Shown: positions 1 to 12,488 of the stretch, one piece after another
How positions within the stretch are numbered: the stretch's first letter is position 1
Layout of the letters: the number at the start of each line of letters is the position of its first letter
Source: Isoperla grammatica
Taxonomy: Eukaryota; Arthropoda; Insecta; Plecoptera; Perlodidae
Assembly: GCA_945910005.1 (NCBI GenBank)
Contig: OX246740.1
Span: 48,226,617-48,290,616 of the forward strand
Length of the DNA: 64,000 bases
Direction: 5' to 3'
Notes under the pieces: generated by a model
What the model saw: only the letters and a program-made list of their open reading frames with translations
Told to the model about the DNA's origin: nothing
Database searches by the model: none
Translations under genes and position numbers: made by a program

Positions 1-1142
1 AAGTGAAGAGAGTGGTACATTTTTGAACACACTTAAGCCACTGATGAAAAGGCAATCCATGTCGAAAGAAAAGTCCCTACACTTCCCTATACCTCCCAAC
101 CACTTCCATTCAAAATGGAAAGCTTTGTTACAAAATCGCATTTGCCCTTTAAAACGTTCACGTTTTTGTGTTAGAAAAATTACCAGCATTAAAAGGAGGT
201 TTTACAAATTGCGCATTGATACAAGTTCCTAATTAGGTTCTACATTTTCAATTGAGATGGTAAATTAATGCTTCCACCATGTTTTTTTATAAGTGAGATC
301 TACAATCTACAACGGTTTCAGTACAAGTTAGCGAAATACGAGTTTAACATGCAAACATACGCACACATACGTACTACAAACAAATTCATGTAGCTTGAAC
401 TATGAGATTAATACATTGTTAATTTAAATTATTTATTCAATGAACGTCATTATTTGTCTTTCATTTTAGTGTTAACAAACGTGGAAATTTGTAAATTGCA
501 GTCAACAAACCACTGGTGTTTCATGATAATATTTAAATTTGTACTATCAAACGAATAAATGTTTACCTTTCATACCCATGACTTCATTCTACACAATTAA
601 TCTTTTTCTTTTAATGTCAAAGTGACAAGACAGCTACGTCTCGACTATACTGTCTAAAGTGTACATGACATTATATTGACTGAAAACTAAATAAAAACAA
701 CATAAGTTGAATTATGTTTCCGATATTTAAATTACAACATTGAATCACTAGGAGTGTAAATAGACGCAACTCTCCATTATCTCGCAAATATTCACTCAAA
801 AACACAACATATGTTAATGTGTAACAAATAGATTCTAGAATAGATTCACGAAATATCACCATTCCCATTAGTCAAATTTTATTTCAGTTCAACTTCAGTA
901 TACAAATAAAACAAAAATTTAACACATTATGTTTTCGTGCCGGAACCCATGTCTTCAAAATCTATAAAGCTTAAGTATGCGAAACCGTTCAAATAACCAA
1001 ACACACTAAACAAAAACAGATCGTAGACTTCGGAAAAACAGCAATGGCGCCTGCATTTTTCTTCCCTTCAACAAATCCTATAGTAGTCAGATTTTTCAAT
1101 GGGGGAACATTTTTGCTCAAATGTTTACGGTCACTTAGTTTC
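1..1142. other. Unannotated AT-rich sequence
   Basis: Nothing recognisable. Open frames of at most 84 codons have no start or splice support and no family match. Confidence 0.6.
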
Positions 1143-1200
1143 CACCTCTTGACCCCTCGCCCCCTCTCCTCCCCCTCCCCCCCTCTCCCCCCCGGCGCGT
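1143..1200. repeat. CT-rich polypyrimidine tract
   Basis: A C/T-only stretch apart from scattered bases, including long CCCCTCTCCTCC runs and ending in CCCCCCCGGCGCG. The mirror-like composition could form triplex (H-DNA). A similar tract lies at about 4900-4945. It also spawns proline/serine-rich open frames that are composition artefacts. Confidence 0.8.
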
Positions 1201-2301
1201 TCACGTCGTCGTTCCACCCTCTTAAACGGAGGGCGTACTTCAACTCGGGACGGAAGTTTAGAATCTCGGGCCCATGCTAACTTGACATAATGCTGTGTCA
1301 ACAACTCAACAGGGCTAGCACGCACGAAGGGTCAGCTATGCTGTTAGGGTTCATTCTTCTGAACAAGGGTTTGTTAGACTTATCACAACAAGAATGTATC
1401 AATTTTAAAGAGTTAGCAATAATGAAGCTCTACTATTTGATAGGATAGCTAGAAAACATTATGGTTGGCACACACAATTAAAATTTACTTTTTGGAATTA
1501 AGGCATACAGAAATCGGTTTACAGTTTACACAGGTTACTGCGGTCAAATAACTTACTGTAGAAGAGACTTTCTCGGGAAATAAGTGTTTTTGAATATTAA
1601 AAACAAGAGACCATATGCAAGGAACCAAGAAAACCAACAAAGATTCTAAATTGAAAATAAGTATGTGGGTTTTTTCTGTCAATTTGACACATCTTTTTAT
1701 ATGATACCAAGAATTATATGATAACTGAATTTGGAACAATAATAGCCACGGAACATATAATACCACAAATAACATTAGTTCTTGCATCTGATTGAGATTA
1801 TAAATACAAATGTGTTTATTTGTTATGTGATTTATAACACCCTATGTGAAATACCCAAGACCAAAAGTTATATATCAAAACCCCTTTGCTATGCTAGCGT
1901 GACTGTGTAAGAATAGTAATTCAAAGCGTCCTGTTGTATATTTACTCTTTTTATTTTGTGCAATTCATTGCGGTCTAACGAACGGTAATCACAAGATGGT
2001 TAATTCCACAGTAGCGTGGCGTAGCACGCAATCATCCGCTCTGAGCGTAAAATTTGGTACGCTTGGTTTACTTTCCACGCAAAAATCCCGTTACATATAC
2101 GCCGCTTTTTTCTTCGTTAATACTTTCAGAGCTTTTTTTTGTACTTATTTGTGTAATAGGAAAGGCATATGATTGTGTATGTTTTCGGAGAGAGTTTTCA
2201 ACTACGTTATCGAACCAAAAGGCTATTCATGTTACAAATAAGCACCAAAATACATCTGAGGTCCGAATTCATCAAACTTTTTAATCGGTCGATTTACTTA
2301 T
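1201..2301. other. Unannotated AT-rich sequence
   Basis: A 100-codon minus-strand frame (1485-1787) is hydrophobic through T-rich composition only. I see no gene. Confidence 0.6.
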
Positions 2302-2420
2302 CTCGGATTGGTTACCATGGTTTCAACAAACATTATATACAAAATGAATGGTGGCTTCTACCGGGCGCCATTTTTGTTCTCCGATTAACAGAAAATTGAC
2401 GGGTTAAAGTTTGATAAAAA
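2302..2420 (+). repeat. Dispersed repeat (CTCCGATTAAC family), copy 1
   Basis: Aligns with 60783-60920 through ATTGGTTACCATGGTTTC, GGCTTCTACC, CTCCGATTAAC and AAAGTTTGATA. Truncated at its 3' side compared with the other copy. Confidence 0.65.
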
Positions 2421-3575
2421 TGCTATATAAGTATAAAAGTAAATATAACACACAAGGTCTGAGGTGACGATATGAGTGTTAAGTCTCACATTTTTGCAAC
2501 GATGACAATCGAGATGACGAGTAGAATATAATATACAAAAGTACAAAAAACACTACGACAAATAGCATCCAAGCTCAAGCCACGATGTGAACTTTGGACG
2601 CAGGAAATGCAGTCCATTAAAGCAATGCCCAATCGACAACTTCAAACTACGCTGCCCATACTGAAAAAAAAAAGATTTATCGGTGGCTATAAATCAAAAT
2701 TCAAAATAATGTACAGTGAGATAGAAAAAACAAAGCCAAACAAATGAAAAGCGATATGAATAGTGAACGAATCTATTTAAACACACAATTGCCGTTGGTC
2801 TTGAGTCATTTAGTTTTAAATATTCATGCAAACGTTACTATTCTACTTTTATGGCACTCATCTTGTTTTTTTGTGTCTCGCGATAGCGGTCGAACGAAGA
2901 TGAAGTTAAAATTTGAACTCGCACAAACCACAAATGTTGACGTGAATTAATGAACACCTTACTTCTGTGGCCACATCGTTCGAGAAATTACCGAGTTACA
3001 TCACACTTAATATTTTTTCACAACAAAATAGCTGAAAAATGTTGTATCACAGTCAATGTCCGTTTCGTCAAGAATATGTTAATTTTAACGTGATCCTATC
3101 AGTAAAAGTGGTAGAAATAACATTTCGATTGCTGACAAACAGTTAAAAAAAAAAACTATGACTACGAAACATTTCGTTAGCTTTACAAGTTTTAGAACGT
3201 TCGTAGACGTTGTCGTGCTCGCCACGTTTCACAAAACGTTTCACTTTCAACTAACACTATACAATTCAAGGTCATATGTCGAGGTCACCTGTTGCAAAGA
3301 GAGGAGAAGGCCCCTCCCTCAGACAGTTGCGTGTCCAGACACGTTTACAAGCTGCAATGTATACGACAAAAGGGATGGAAGTTTATTAAACGACCTATCA
3401 TACAAAGTGCACGGTTATTACTGCAGGACTTAAACAGCACGCACAACCTAAAAACGTAAACATTTAGTTGCTGCAGTCATAAAATACGCCCGAAATGTAG
3501 TGATGATATATTTATTTAAAATAACAAATAATCTGGGCCACGTTACTCGATCGGTCGAAGGGAATCGCTTTTTGT

Positions 3576-3760
3576 GGTGACCGATGCCCCCAAAGAGGGC
3601 TCTGTAAGTGCTTTTTGTCACTTCTTTAGTCATCTTATATTGCCTTCATTATCTTACCTTTATCAACATTCACATTCTTTCTACATACTTGCCGGCCCCC
3701 TTTACGACCTGAAGATGCACCAAACTCCCTTCTCCCATAACGGGATTCCTCTTATGACCT
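3576..3760 (+). repeat. Dispersed repeat related to 36.3-36.6 kb
   Basis: GTGACCGATGCC, CAAAGAGGGCTC, GCCGGCCCCCTTTA, CGACCTGAAGATGCACCAA and CTTATGACC follow in the same order as GTGACCGCTGCC, CAAAGAGGCCTG, GCCAGCGCTCTTTG, CGACCTGAACGAACACCAA and CTTATGACA at 36.45-36.65 kb. One diverged family. Confidence 0.6.
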
Positions 3761-3896
3761 CCTACATGCGTCGTCGAAACACACACACACTGATACTCAC
3801 TGTATATCACTTTGTCTATAGAACATTAGCACAGACTTTTGAAACGATATTTCGTATCAGCTTTCTAGAGCGCTGCTACTTTACAATAGTCAATTG

Positions 3897-4161
<265 letters not shown>

Positions 4162-4742
4162 TTTTATTATTTTCATGTTAACATATATGAATACAGAGTT
4201 ACAAGAAAAAAGGCGAGGTTCAAAAATTCACTCCTTAGATAATGAGTTAAATACTCATTATCTCACTCATCCCCTCACTAAATTCGTATACTTGATTTTT
4301 ACGGTGACAAACCAAACCAAGTATAACGTGCTTCGTTGTTATGAGCTACGAAAACACCCATTTGACGTGTTGGCAGTTGTATACATTGATACCCCGAAAT
4401 CAAACTTAGGACCTATTCTGCAAGTTGACTTAAACCAAAACACTAACGAGCTAGATGTTCGTAAGTGTAGACACGTCATAAGCCATGAAACCCTTGTTAT
4501 GGTTATCATATTATCAGACCCTCTAACGGATATCGTTTATGTATAGTGTTTATTAAATCTAACTAAGTTCTGACAAAGGCTCTGTTTGTTACCACTATAA
4601 CATTATCAAACATATCAAAGATACTGTTTCTAATAACGTCGTTAGCTTACTACTCGGTGGCCTTGTTAAGCTGACTTCGCCGAATCTGAAGTCCAAACCG
4701 AGATCATCACATCTTCCGGTCGACCAGGCAGAGAGAGAGAGT

Positions 4743-4780
<38 letters not shown>

Positions 4781-5848
4781 CTGAAGTCTTTGAAGATATA
4801 GGGACATGGTAGATGGGTGTTCCCAGAGCTAGTTGCGGTCTAGCTCGTCAGAGCGAGCTGGCATCGCCCTCATTTCCCTTTGATCTTCCCGCCGCCATCT
4901 GACCACCACTTCCCCTCCCCTCCCCCCTTCACCCCTTCCAACCACGTCTCCCACTCCTTCACGCACGCACAAGACGCTTCGAGCTCTGCCGGGCACAACT
5001 GTCAATTGTTTTTGGAGCTTTTGTGAGTGGAGCCATTTTGCGCCCCAAAGTATTGTTGTTGGTGGGTTTCAGCAATATGGGACTGGATAGTGGGACCCAT
5101 ACCATTTAGAAGCCATTTTGAATTGGGTGATCGAATGGTATTGACGTGTAGTTTATTTCTTTATTCACAAGTGTTATGGTCGATTTTAAAATATGTATAT
5201 TTTGTTGTTTCGATATGAGAAGACAATTTAAAAAAATTTAGTTGTACATACAGTTTTGTCAAATATTTTAAACTAACGCCAATATTAGTAAATACTTTTA
5301 ATATTTGAGATAATTGTGCACATATTCGGGTAGTCGTACAAAGGTAAATTTCAATCGGATATGTAAGTAATCTTAACAACCAAATTCAGATAAAAATATT
5401 TTCAGTAGAGATTAGTTTCGAGCCAAATACGTTTTGGACTGTTAAAATGGAGAGTGACCCAATTCAAGACGGCTGTAGAGCTTGCGGGCTATGTGGGACA
5501 AACATTTAACTGTCTAACAGTATAGTTATTTGTTGTTAATAAGCTCAGCTCAGAGATAGTGTTGATGACTGTGAATCTCTCTCTAAAGAATTGCGTCATT
5601 GTTCATGCTTACCCGATTGATGAGGATAGTTCATCTTAGCGCGAAGGACGATCAATGTGGCGCAACGAAATACCGAGAGTAAAAGTTGTGTAGAGGACAC
5701 TGAATGTTGATAAATTGTTAATCGGACACTTTTTTGTAACCGACAACAAATGTTCCGCTCTAAAAAAAAGTACTTTCCTGTGCACTATCAAGCAAATTAT
5801 TTCACCACGTATACTGAATGTGCAATTCAGTTGGTGAATAACACTCAC
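4162..5848. other. Largely unannotated sequence with a CT-rich patch
   Basis: A 123-codon plus frame (4175-4546) begins in the microsatellite flank and shows no domain. Besides the GA array at 4730, a pyrimidine-rich patch (about 4900-4945) and a CCGCCATCTG motif (4889-4898) are present. Confidence 0.5.
4730..4781. repeat. (GA)n microsatellite
   Basis: GAGAGA array with one GTGACA interruption near 4741-4746. The minus-strand frame encoding repeated Ser-Leu here is an artefact of the repeat. Confidence 0.9.
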
Positions 5849-5895
5849 CAATGGTTGGTAGCCGTGATTGATGTGATGCATACGTATCCACTTAC
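5849..5895 (-). other. Candidate RS-exon (47 nt) after a recursive splice site
   Basis: Read on the minus strand, this segment begins with GTAAGTG directly after a strong acceptor and ends ACCATTG before the donor GTGAGTGT (5841-5848). It can therefore behave as a short exon, or be skipped when its own first bases act as the next donor. Its length is not a multiple of three, so inclusion alone would shift a reading frame. Frames 0 and 2 are open and frame 1 opens on a TAA stop. I do not recognise the peptide. Vertebrate and Drosophila RS-exons have this architecture. Whether it is ever included in mRNA cannot be judged from DNA. Confidence 0.6.
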
Positions 5896-5924
5896 CTGAA
5901 AAACGAAAGAAACACGTATATTAG
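5889..5924 (-). other. Recursive splice site (ratchet point) A
   Basis: On the minus strand a CTAAT branch-point match (5920-5924, branch A at 5921) is followed by the pyrimidine tract TTTCTTTCGTTTTTCAG ending at 5896. The next bases are GTAAGTG (5889-5895), a near-ideal 5' splice site. The fused 3'/5' site is the known signature of recursive splicing in long introns. The branch lies 25 nt from the AG, within the usual range. A matching site lies at 62,440 on the same strand. The alternative, an ordinary short exon that happens to start with GTAAGT, gives the same sequence. Confidence 0.7.
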
Positions 5925-6620
5925 AGCACAATTAATAAGGCAGAGGCAAATCAATGCAACGTATGTTACATAGCACTTCAATGTGTTGCTGTATTGTTAT
6001 TTACATCAATACACAGACTTGTGTTTGTTTTAACCTTATGATTGGTTGGTTTTTGAAATTTTAATGTATTAAAGTCTATAACATGCTCGTTTTTTTATAA
6101 CTGTTTTCCTAGATACTTTACTATTCCTAAAAGTGATACAAAATAATGATTTATCCACGAAAACTGTTCAAGCAATCAGTAAGATACAAGAATGTATATA
6201 TGAACATAAGAGAATCGTTTTGGATAACATGCTGAGGAATAATGTACTTCTGAAAGAGTAGGTAACATTATTTTCCATCCACACTAATTTTTACTTTCAC
6301 CTCATAGTCATTGTGGTAACCTACCTCAGTCATCACCAATTTGTACGCAACAAAGATAACACAAATTGATGATGCAATGTGATTAATTAAGCCACATATC
6401 ATACAAACTGTTTCAACATTTGCGAGAGTAAATTTTGATGTCTCCTTGTTACTAATTTCTAAAGTGAACGTATTATGTACTTCACATATAGGTAATAATA
6501 AATATGCACAGTATTTCTTTTTACATCAACATTACCACAGTTGTACATTGTATATCAAAGCTTTAATTTTGAAGTTTCAATTTGAAGTTTCTGTTTTTAT
6601 TGTTGTGTTGGTATCCTGTA

Positions 6621-6640
6621 GCGGTGATGACGTCACAGCA
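6621..6640. promoter_or_regulatory. Full CRE palindrome
   Basis: Perfect TGACGTCA at 6628-6635, the consensus site for CREB/ATF-type bZIP factors. It sits at the edge of a GC-richer block (6615-6840) that has no recognisable gene. Binding is unproven. Confidence 0.3.
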
Positions 6641-6913
6641 ATGGAATGCGAGGAATGTGACCGCATGGGCTGACGGACCGCGTGTTTTTACTTCTCAATC
6701 CAAACGGCCACCGGGGAATGTAAGGTATTCCCCTGTCCTCATGCGATGCAAACTACGGGGTGAAATTATTCTAAGAGCGGCGACCGAGCTGCCGAGATCG
6801 GAATGCAGAGGTTTTCTTTCTTTGCGAATACATGACCCGTATCGAGATGTCACTCATTATAGTTTAAAGAGATAGCAAAGTCCAAAGTACCAAGAAAATG
6901 TGTTACATCTCTG

Positions 6914-7163
6914 GGCCAGGATTTACAAAGATGCCACTCTAAGTTGTCCTAAGTAAGGCTAATCCTAGCTAGATAAATCAAGATAAATCATCTTTGGGTA
7001 TTACAACACATTCACAAATAACATAAAAACAGTAAAAAATTGATAATATTTTGGTATATTTTATCTTTATTACATTTAAGAACGACATATGCGTGATTTA
7101 TATCACAAATATTTGCCTAAACTAGGACGTATTAGCACTTAAGCACCTTTGTGAATCTGGGCC
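6914..7163. mobile_element. MITE with GGCC...GGCC termini, CTG target duplication
   Basis: Imperfect terminal inverted repeats begin GGCCAGGATTTACAAAG on the left and GGCCCAGATTCACAAAG on the inverted right end. They are flanked by CTG at 6911-6913 and 7164-7166. It is 250 bp long with no coding capacity. Same class as the elements at 52292, 56630 and 61465. A 3-bp CWG duplication is reported for some Harbinger transposons, but the superfamily is inferred only. Confidence 0.75.
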
Positions 7164-7166
7164 CTG

Positions 7167-9533
7167 GTTCCTACTATCTACTTGGAAAAAGTCCATTAGG
7201 GATAATTTTGTATCTATTCTAACACAGCCAGCGGGATTGGAAAAGCTAGTGTGTTAATCGAACATTGGTAAGATTACAGTATTATATGCCACATTGCCAA
7301 TCAAGTGTTTTTGATTGAAATTTGATCTGAAAAAATCTGTCGATAACAGACCTTTTGCAACGATCTTTACTGGTTTTCGGTAAAAATTAGAGTTAGAATA
7401 CCGGTAAATTGAAAAAGTCATAGGGAAAAGGATATTAGAAGAAACCATATCTAAAAAAATACTATAGTTAACAATGTTATATATTCTTTGTATCAGCTTA
7501 AATTCAGAACAATAAAGTAAAACAATACTTGTATACATATGTGAAAAAATGTAAGACACGACTGGAATAGCCTTAATTGGGAAACTGTGTGAGCAAAGAG
7601 ATCGTTAAATTTATTGACTGTCAAACCAGTTTGGGAAAAATTGCTTTTTTAACAACAAAAAACACCACATCTGGTTTCACGGAGTGTTTAAAAAATCATA
7701 CCTAACAATAAGTATGCATAAACTCATCAACCCGTGAAAAATATCCCCCACACACAATCTGACTTGGGGCGAGAAAACAAAGCAAAAAAAACACAAATAA
7801 ATCTTAATTTCCAACGAAGTGAAACAGAAAGATATATCTCACGCCTAGTAATATTTCCCATTATCTTCCAAGTTGATAACTTCTTTGGGGAGCGTGATTT
7901 GTTAGGCTGATGTATGGACAATAACTTGGCTCTTCCCGTTCGTTCGTGTGAAGCTTTTATATTTCACTGCATTTTTAAAGTAACGGTTAGAGGGGGGGGG
8001 GGGGAGGGGAGGGGAGATGCGAGTTAGTTATGGCCGTAGTTCCGACCTCGTAAAATCTGAAAATTTTTACGACCTCGTGGAAGTTCACAAATATCAAGCA
8101 GGGTAGGTAATATTTCTCGGAGAAATTAAGGGACTCGTTACAGAGCGATCTTCATTTTACGTTAGCAAAATGTGCCGTGATTATATTCTTGTTTTTTTTT
8201 TTTTGCGTGAAAAACTTTTATTGAATTTACATGTTTTTCTACATTGGTAGCACACGGCAGGTTGTAGTAATCAGAGTTGCCAACTTAGACATTGTTCACT
8301 TTTAACGATAGCACGGTGAAAACTTTCTACTGAAACTTGTGAACATTCTTGAGAGTTTTTTGTGTAGTTACTACTCCCGTTAGATTTACTGCTTTTGTTG
8401 GGGGGAAACTTCACGAAGACGTCAATGATGCTTGTGAATGTTGTGAGGTTTTAAGTGAAAAGCGTGTAAAAATATAATGGAAAGTTCCATGAAGAAGTTT
8501 GAAATAAAAATGCATAGGTAAACAAAAATGAAAAATATTGGTAGCCCAATTTAAAACAGAAATGCGCTGGATTTATTTGATGATGTGAGAAAATTATTTA
8601 ATATATACATTTACCAAAACAATATACAAATTTTGGAATCATATATACACAAGAATTAAAGTACCGTACCACTTCTTGTAATTTACTCGTTTTTAGATTT
8701 AGATCAGTTGTTCACGTTCGAAGTACTTAACATTCTCACATTAGTCTTAAAACCATTTAATCATTAGTTAACTCGTAATGAATTTTAATTAAAGCAATAT
8801 TTATAATTAAAAAATTCTTCAATTCTTAAAAAATATGTGATAAAGACTCGAGTAAAAACAAAAAATTTACGTTTTTTAGTTGTGTTCCCGTTCCTCAAAG
8901 AGTCTGAATCAAATATATTTTTATTACAGCGTTTCCATCTCTTTAGAACACAGCGAACAATTTAAACGCAAGATTTCTCCTCCACAAATCTCCAGGGAAC
9001 AACGATTCCCCATCATATCTAGCACTCCACAAGACCCCACAGAGCAGCAGAAAGAATAATACTTTCAAAGTACAGACAGAAGAACATAGAATAAGAAAAT
9101 TATAACCTTCCTCCTTAAGTTCAGAATTCGGATTATCCGTTTCACATTTCTACAAAAATAGAAAGAACTTCCAAGTGAAACATTTAGGATGAAAATATGT
9201 TTGCTTTAGAACGGGTTTTCGGTTTTTTCTCGTCTGTTTTCGTTTCTGAGTCTCTCCATGTCGGTGTAATCGCGTTTAAACTTCTTCTCTGCAGATGGGC
9301 GTAGAACAGACCAGCTGTGCACTGGAGACGTTTGTTAAACCCTTCAGGCTGGACCTGATTCTGTACATTGTCTTAACTCTCGCTCACCCGATGATGTAAT
9401 GACCCCAGGTTAACCCTCACAACGGCGTCCTCCCTCAGGGAGTATTTACGTGACATCACAGCGGCCATGATGTGTATTAACATTTTGGCCGTTTATAGAA
9501 GACTAATATAGTTGTCTCAAGACTACTTTAAAA
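7167..9533. other. Unannotated AT-rich sequence
   Basis: Apart from the G tract at 7992 and short A/T homopolymers, nothing recognisable. It includes very AT-rich sequence at 8560-8860. Confidence 0.6.
7992..8004. repeat. Poly-G tract (13) with GGGGA repeats
   Basis: Thirteen consecutive G followed by AGGGGAGGGGAG. One of ten pure G/C tracts of at least 12 bases in this AT-rich window. Potential G-quadruplex. Confidence 0.95.
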
Positions 9534-9646
9534 ATGCTTTCGTCAGAGGCGACGGGTTCGTAGCCAATCAGCGATCAGTATTTGCCCGCTATTATCTCGG
9601 GCGGTTCACTGGTTGGCTATGAGTGCCTCGCCTGTGACGAAAGCAT
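9534..9646. mobile_element. Hairpin MITE, ATGCTTTCGTCA termini
   Basis: 113-bp inverted repeat with ends ATGCTTTCGTCA, each followed inwards by GAGGCGA or CAGGCGA and by AGCCAAYCAG. No clear target duplication. Parts resemble 44990-45130 and 16264-16440, where CCAATCA and ATTGG pairs and CGAAAGCA-type ends recur. Confidence 0.65.
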
Positions 9647-10003
9647 ATGACTGTAAGGTAATCTTCGGCAGAGTATATGATGATCACGAAGTGCGATGGA
9701 TTAAAATCATATCCTACATCAAAGTTAAAAAAAAATGGTTTTGTCCTATTGTAAACCACAAAAAGAGTGTTTAAGGCAGGATAGGATTATGTTGCTTTTT
9801 GGAATAAATAGCAACAAAGTAATGTGTGGAGTTACAATTTCAACAAAACGCCAACTAAAACATTTAATTAATGAATTGCGACTCGAAAGTTAACAAACAT
9901 GTTGTAATTGCATCCAATATGGCCTTGACCAGTATTATGTGAATTCACCCTAATCTTACCCTGTGTAATAGTGAGGTTAAGAAGATTTATCCTACGGATT
10001 CTA

Positions 10004-10106
10004 CAGGGTTGGTTTAGTCGTTTTAAATTAAAGTCCCATACTGCAAATCAGTTTCGTTACTGAGTGGGTCGTCTCTAAATGTGAATATATTTATTTATTT
10101 AATTCT
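10004..10106 (+). repeat. Dispersed repeat (GGGTTGGTTTAGT family), copy 1
   Basis: CTACAGGGTTGGTTTAGT, TTAAATTAAAG, GCAAATCAGTTT, TTACTGAGTGGGT and CTCTAAATGTGAAT occur in order, followed by a (TTTA)n tail. The same series appears inverted at 16145-16263. It looks like a SINE 3' half. Confidence 0.8.
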
Positions 10107-10569
10107 TTGAATGAAAGTCATTTGTTTTTAATGCGAATTTGATGTTGGACATAAACAGTAATTAGCATTGTAAGCAACATTAATGCAAACTTTTCTTTTA
10201 CCACAGTTAAAAATTAATGTAAGCATTATTACTCATCAATTTTTCTATTGTTGGTCAAAAAGTTCTCGCCCAGAAAAAAAAAACACCACATTGTTTAACG
10301 AACCTTTGATAACAAACTTTTATTTTCTATTTTAGCACAAAACTTAAAAACATTCTTCCTCTTGAAAACAAAACGAACTTTTGTTAGATCATAATCCCTC
10401 GTTGTTAAACAACGAGCTCCACAAGAACAACCGGGAGGTTCCATTTCAAATTTCCGTCTATTTTCCCCCAACCGAGTAATAATTTTAAAAAGCAATTTTA
10501 AATTCTCGTTGCCGCATGTCTTGTTGTTTATTAACTGGGACCGGCTGGCTGCCTTGTGGCCAACCAAAC

Positions 10570-10602
10570 TCTTCTTCTTCTTCTTCTTCTTATTCTTCTT
10601 CT
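10570..10602. repeat. (CTT)n microsatellite
   Basis: About eleven CTT units with one TAT interruption. On the minus strand it gives a lysine run inside a 122-codon open frame (10295-10663) that has no recognisable homology. Confidence 0.9.
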
Positions 10603-11884
10603 GGCCAAGACGGCGGCACGGCTTAAAACTTTTAACCAATTGACGAACACACTCTCGACGCAACTTTCAGACAGAAAGCTTCGTGAATTAGGGATTTAAA
10701 CCTCTTTCTGGCTTGCATCTACGTAACCCAGGAGATTAGAAAAAAGCGTTTCTCAGCACGAAAGCCGCATTAATGAAGAGAAGAGGACGGAATGAGACTT
10801 TAAATAAAATTAAAATCAATTCCGAATTAGTATGCAAGGAATTACACTGACTAAGAGGTTTTTGATTGTGGGTGTATATACTGGTTTTAGTCGACAGTAA
10901 GGCAGCGCGTTACTGGAAATTAGATTCTTTGTTTCTCATTTCATGTCTTAGGGTTATATGCTACTATTCACTACTACTAAATCATGTACTCGGTGTTACA
11001 TCTAAGGAAAGATTTCCATTATTAAATTGTTGTAAGTTTACATTATTTATTTGAGGCTATGTTTTTTTTTAAACTTGACATATTTTAGTTTTGTAAGCCT
11101 CAATTAATTGATTTCTCGAAACCGCAACCTTAAATAATCCTCCCCACAAACACAGAAACCCAGCATTATCAGATAATTTTAATATCCAGAAAATTTAAAA
11201 AATCAATATTGTCGAAATAACTTATTTATTATTAAATTTGGCGTTTTTGGTTGAGCCTAAAAAAAATGTGAACATTATTCACTAAAATGTGATGATGATC
11301 TTTAAACTTAAAATATTATATAGTTTATTGTGACTGTTGCAAACTCAAAATACCAAAAGTAGATTTTAAACCCTTTAGTCTACATGAATAACCACAAAGA
11401 AAAACGTATATAAAACAAAGTATTGTGGACTATATCATTATAATGAAAACAAATGTCTCTTCTTCTTTCCCGCCAAAACACAAACGAAACATACGACGCG
11501 ATGCGCAGCTAAAACGGCTTCTAAAAACCCATAATTCAAAGAACTCCGGGGCGTAAAATAAGATGCGCGAAAGAGTAGAGATAAAACACAAGAAACAACT
11601 CAACTTCCAAGACAGTTTTAGAATTATTTACGCACATCATGGACAAGTTTTATGAAATATCACGGTAGGCTTGACAACATATCGGTGCATTTGTAATGAT
11701 TTATAGTTTAAAGATAATAAATCAAAATGTTTTCTTGACTCCAGGTATTAAACAAACACCAGTTTATTTTATGAAGTGTAACATAGCTGGAAACACAGTA
11801 TCAAACTTTTCTCCTATCCCATAATATTACAAATACAACCAAATACTCAGAAATATTGTGTGATCTATAAAAAGATGAACAGGG

Positions 11885-11965
11885 GGCAGACAAACCCACG
11901 CCGAAGCCAGGATCTGAACCCGAAACCAAAGTTCACCGGACAGTTCAGGGCCACTACGCCAGCTG
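11885..11965 (-). mobile_element. tRNA-like SINE head, unassigned family
   Basis: Minus strand: A-box-like TGGCGTAGTGGCCCTG and B-box-like GGGTTCAGATCCT about 45 nt apart. No matching copy was found elsewhere in the window. Confidence 0.4.
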
Positions 11966-12474
11966 TTAGATACTTTAATTAAAGTACAAAATTCGTTTGT
12001 TTATTTAAAAAATACTTTCTTTAAGCTCTACACAATTCAGGTTTGTAAGCCTCAATTAGAAGCTGTTCAGAATTAAGCGTTTTTGCTTGAGACAAAGAAA
12101 AGGGTGAAAATGAATCACTTAAGTGTAATGATGATCAATGTAAAAAATTATGATGTATGGTGAGTGAGGTATGTAAAAAAAATTTAAAACTACATTTTTT
12201 AATAAGTATATAAATTTCATAAACAAAATGTGTCAATGTCAGTGGGAATAACATATGGCTTTGTTTATACTTATATTACGTTTGAATTTAATATCTTGCG
12301 TGTCCAGTTGTTCATATCTCGTAGGGATGCGATCGTAAATAACGTAAGAGTGCACAGCTGTGTAGAGAATGCAGACTCGCCCTGTGTCTTCGTCTCAACA
12401 GAAAGCACAGAGGGCCACACATAGATATTCGCCATGTCGAGCGAACAGGGACTAATATTGTGCTTTATTGTGCA

Positions 12475-12488
12475 GCGCCATCTACTGG
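12475..12488 (-). promoter_or_regulatory. CTCF-like core motif
   Basis: The minus strand reads CCAGTAGATGGCGC, which fits the bilaterian CTCF core CCASYAGRKGGCRS at every position. CTCF sites act as insulators or loop anchors, and one inside a giant intron would be notable. The same short sequence also occurs in dispersed repeats of some insects, so it could be carried by an old transposon. Confidence 0.4.

Noticed and set aside
4175..4546. 123-codon plus-strand open frame beside the (GTAA)n array
   Set aside because: Starts in the repeat flank, no family resemblance and no regulatory context.
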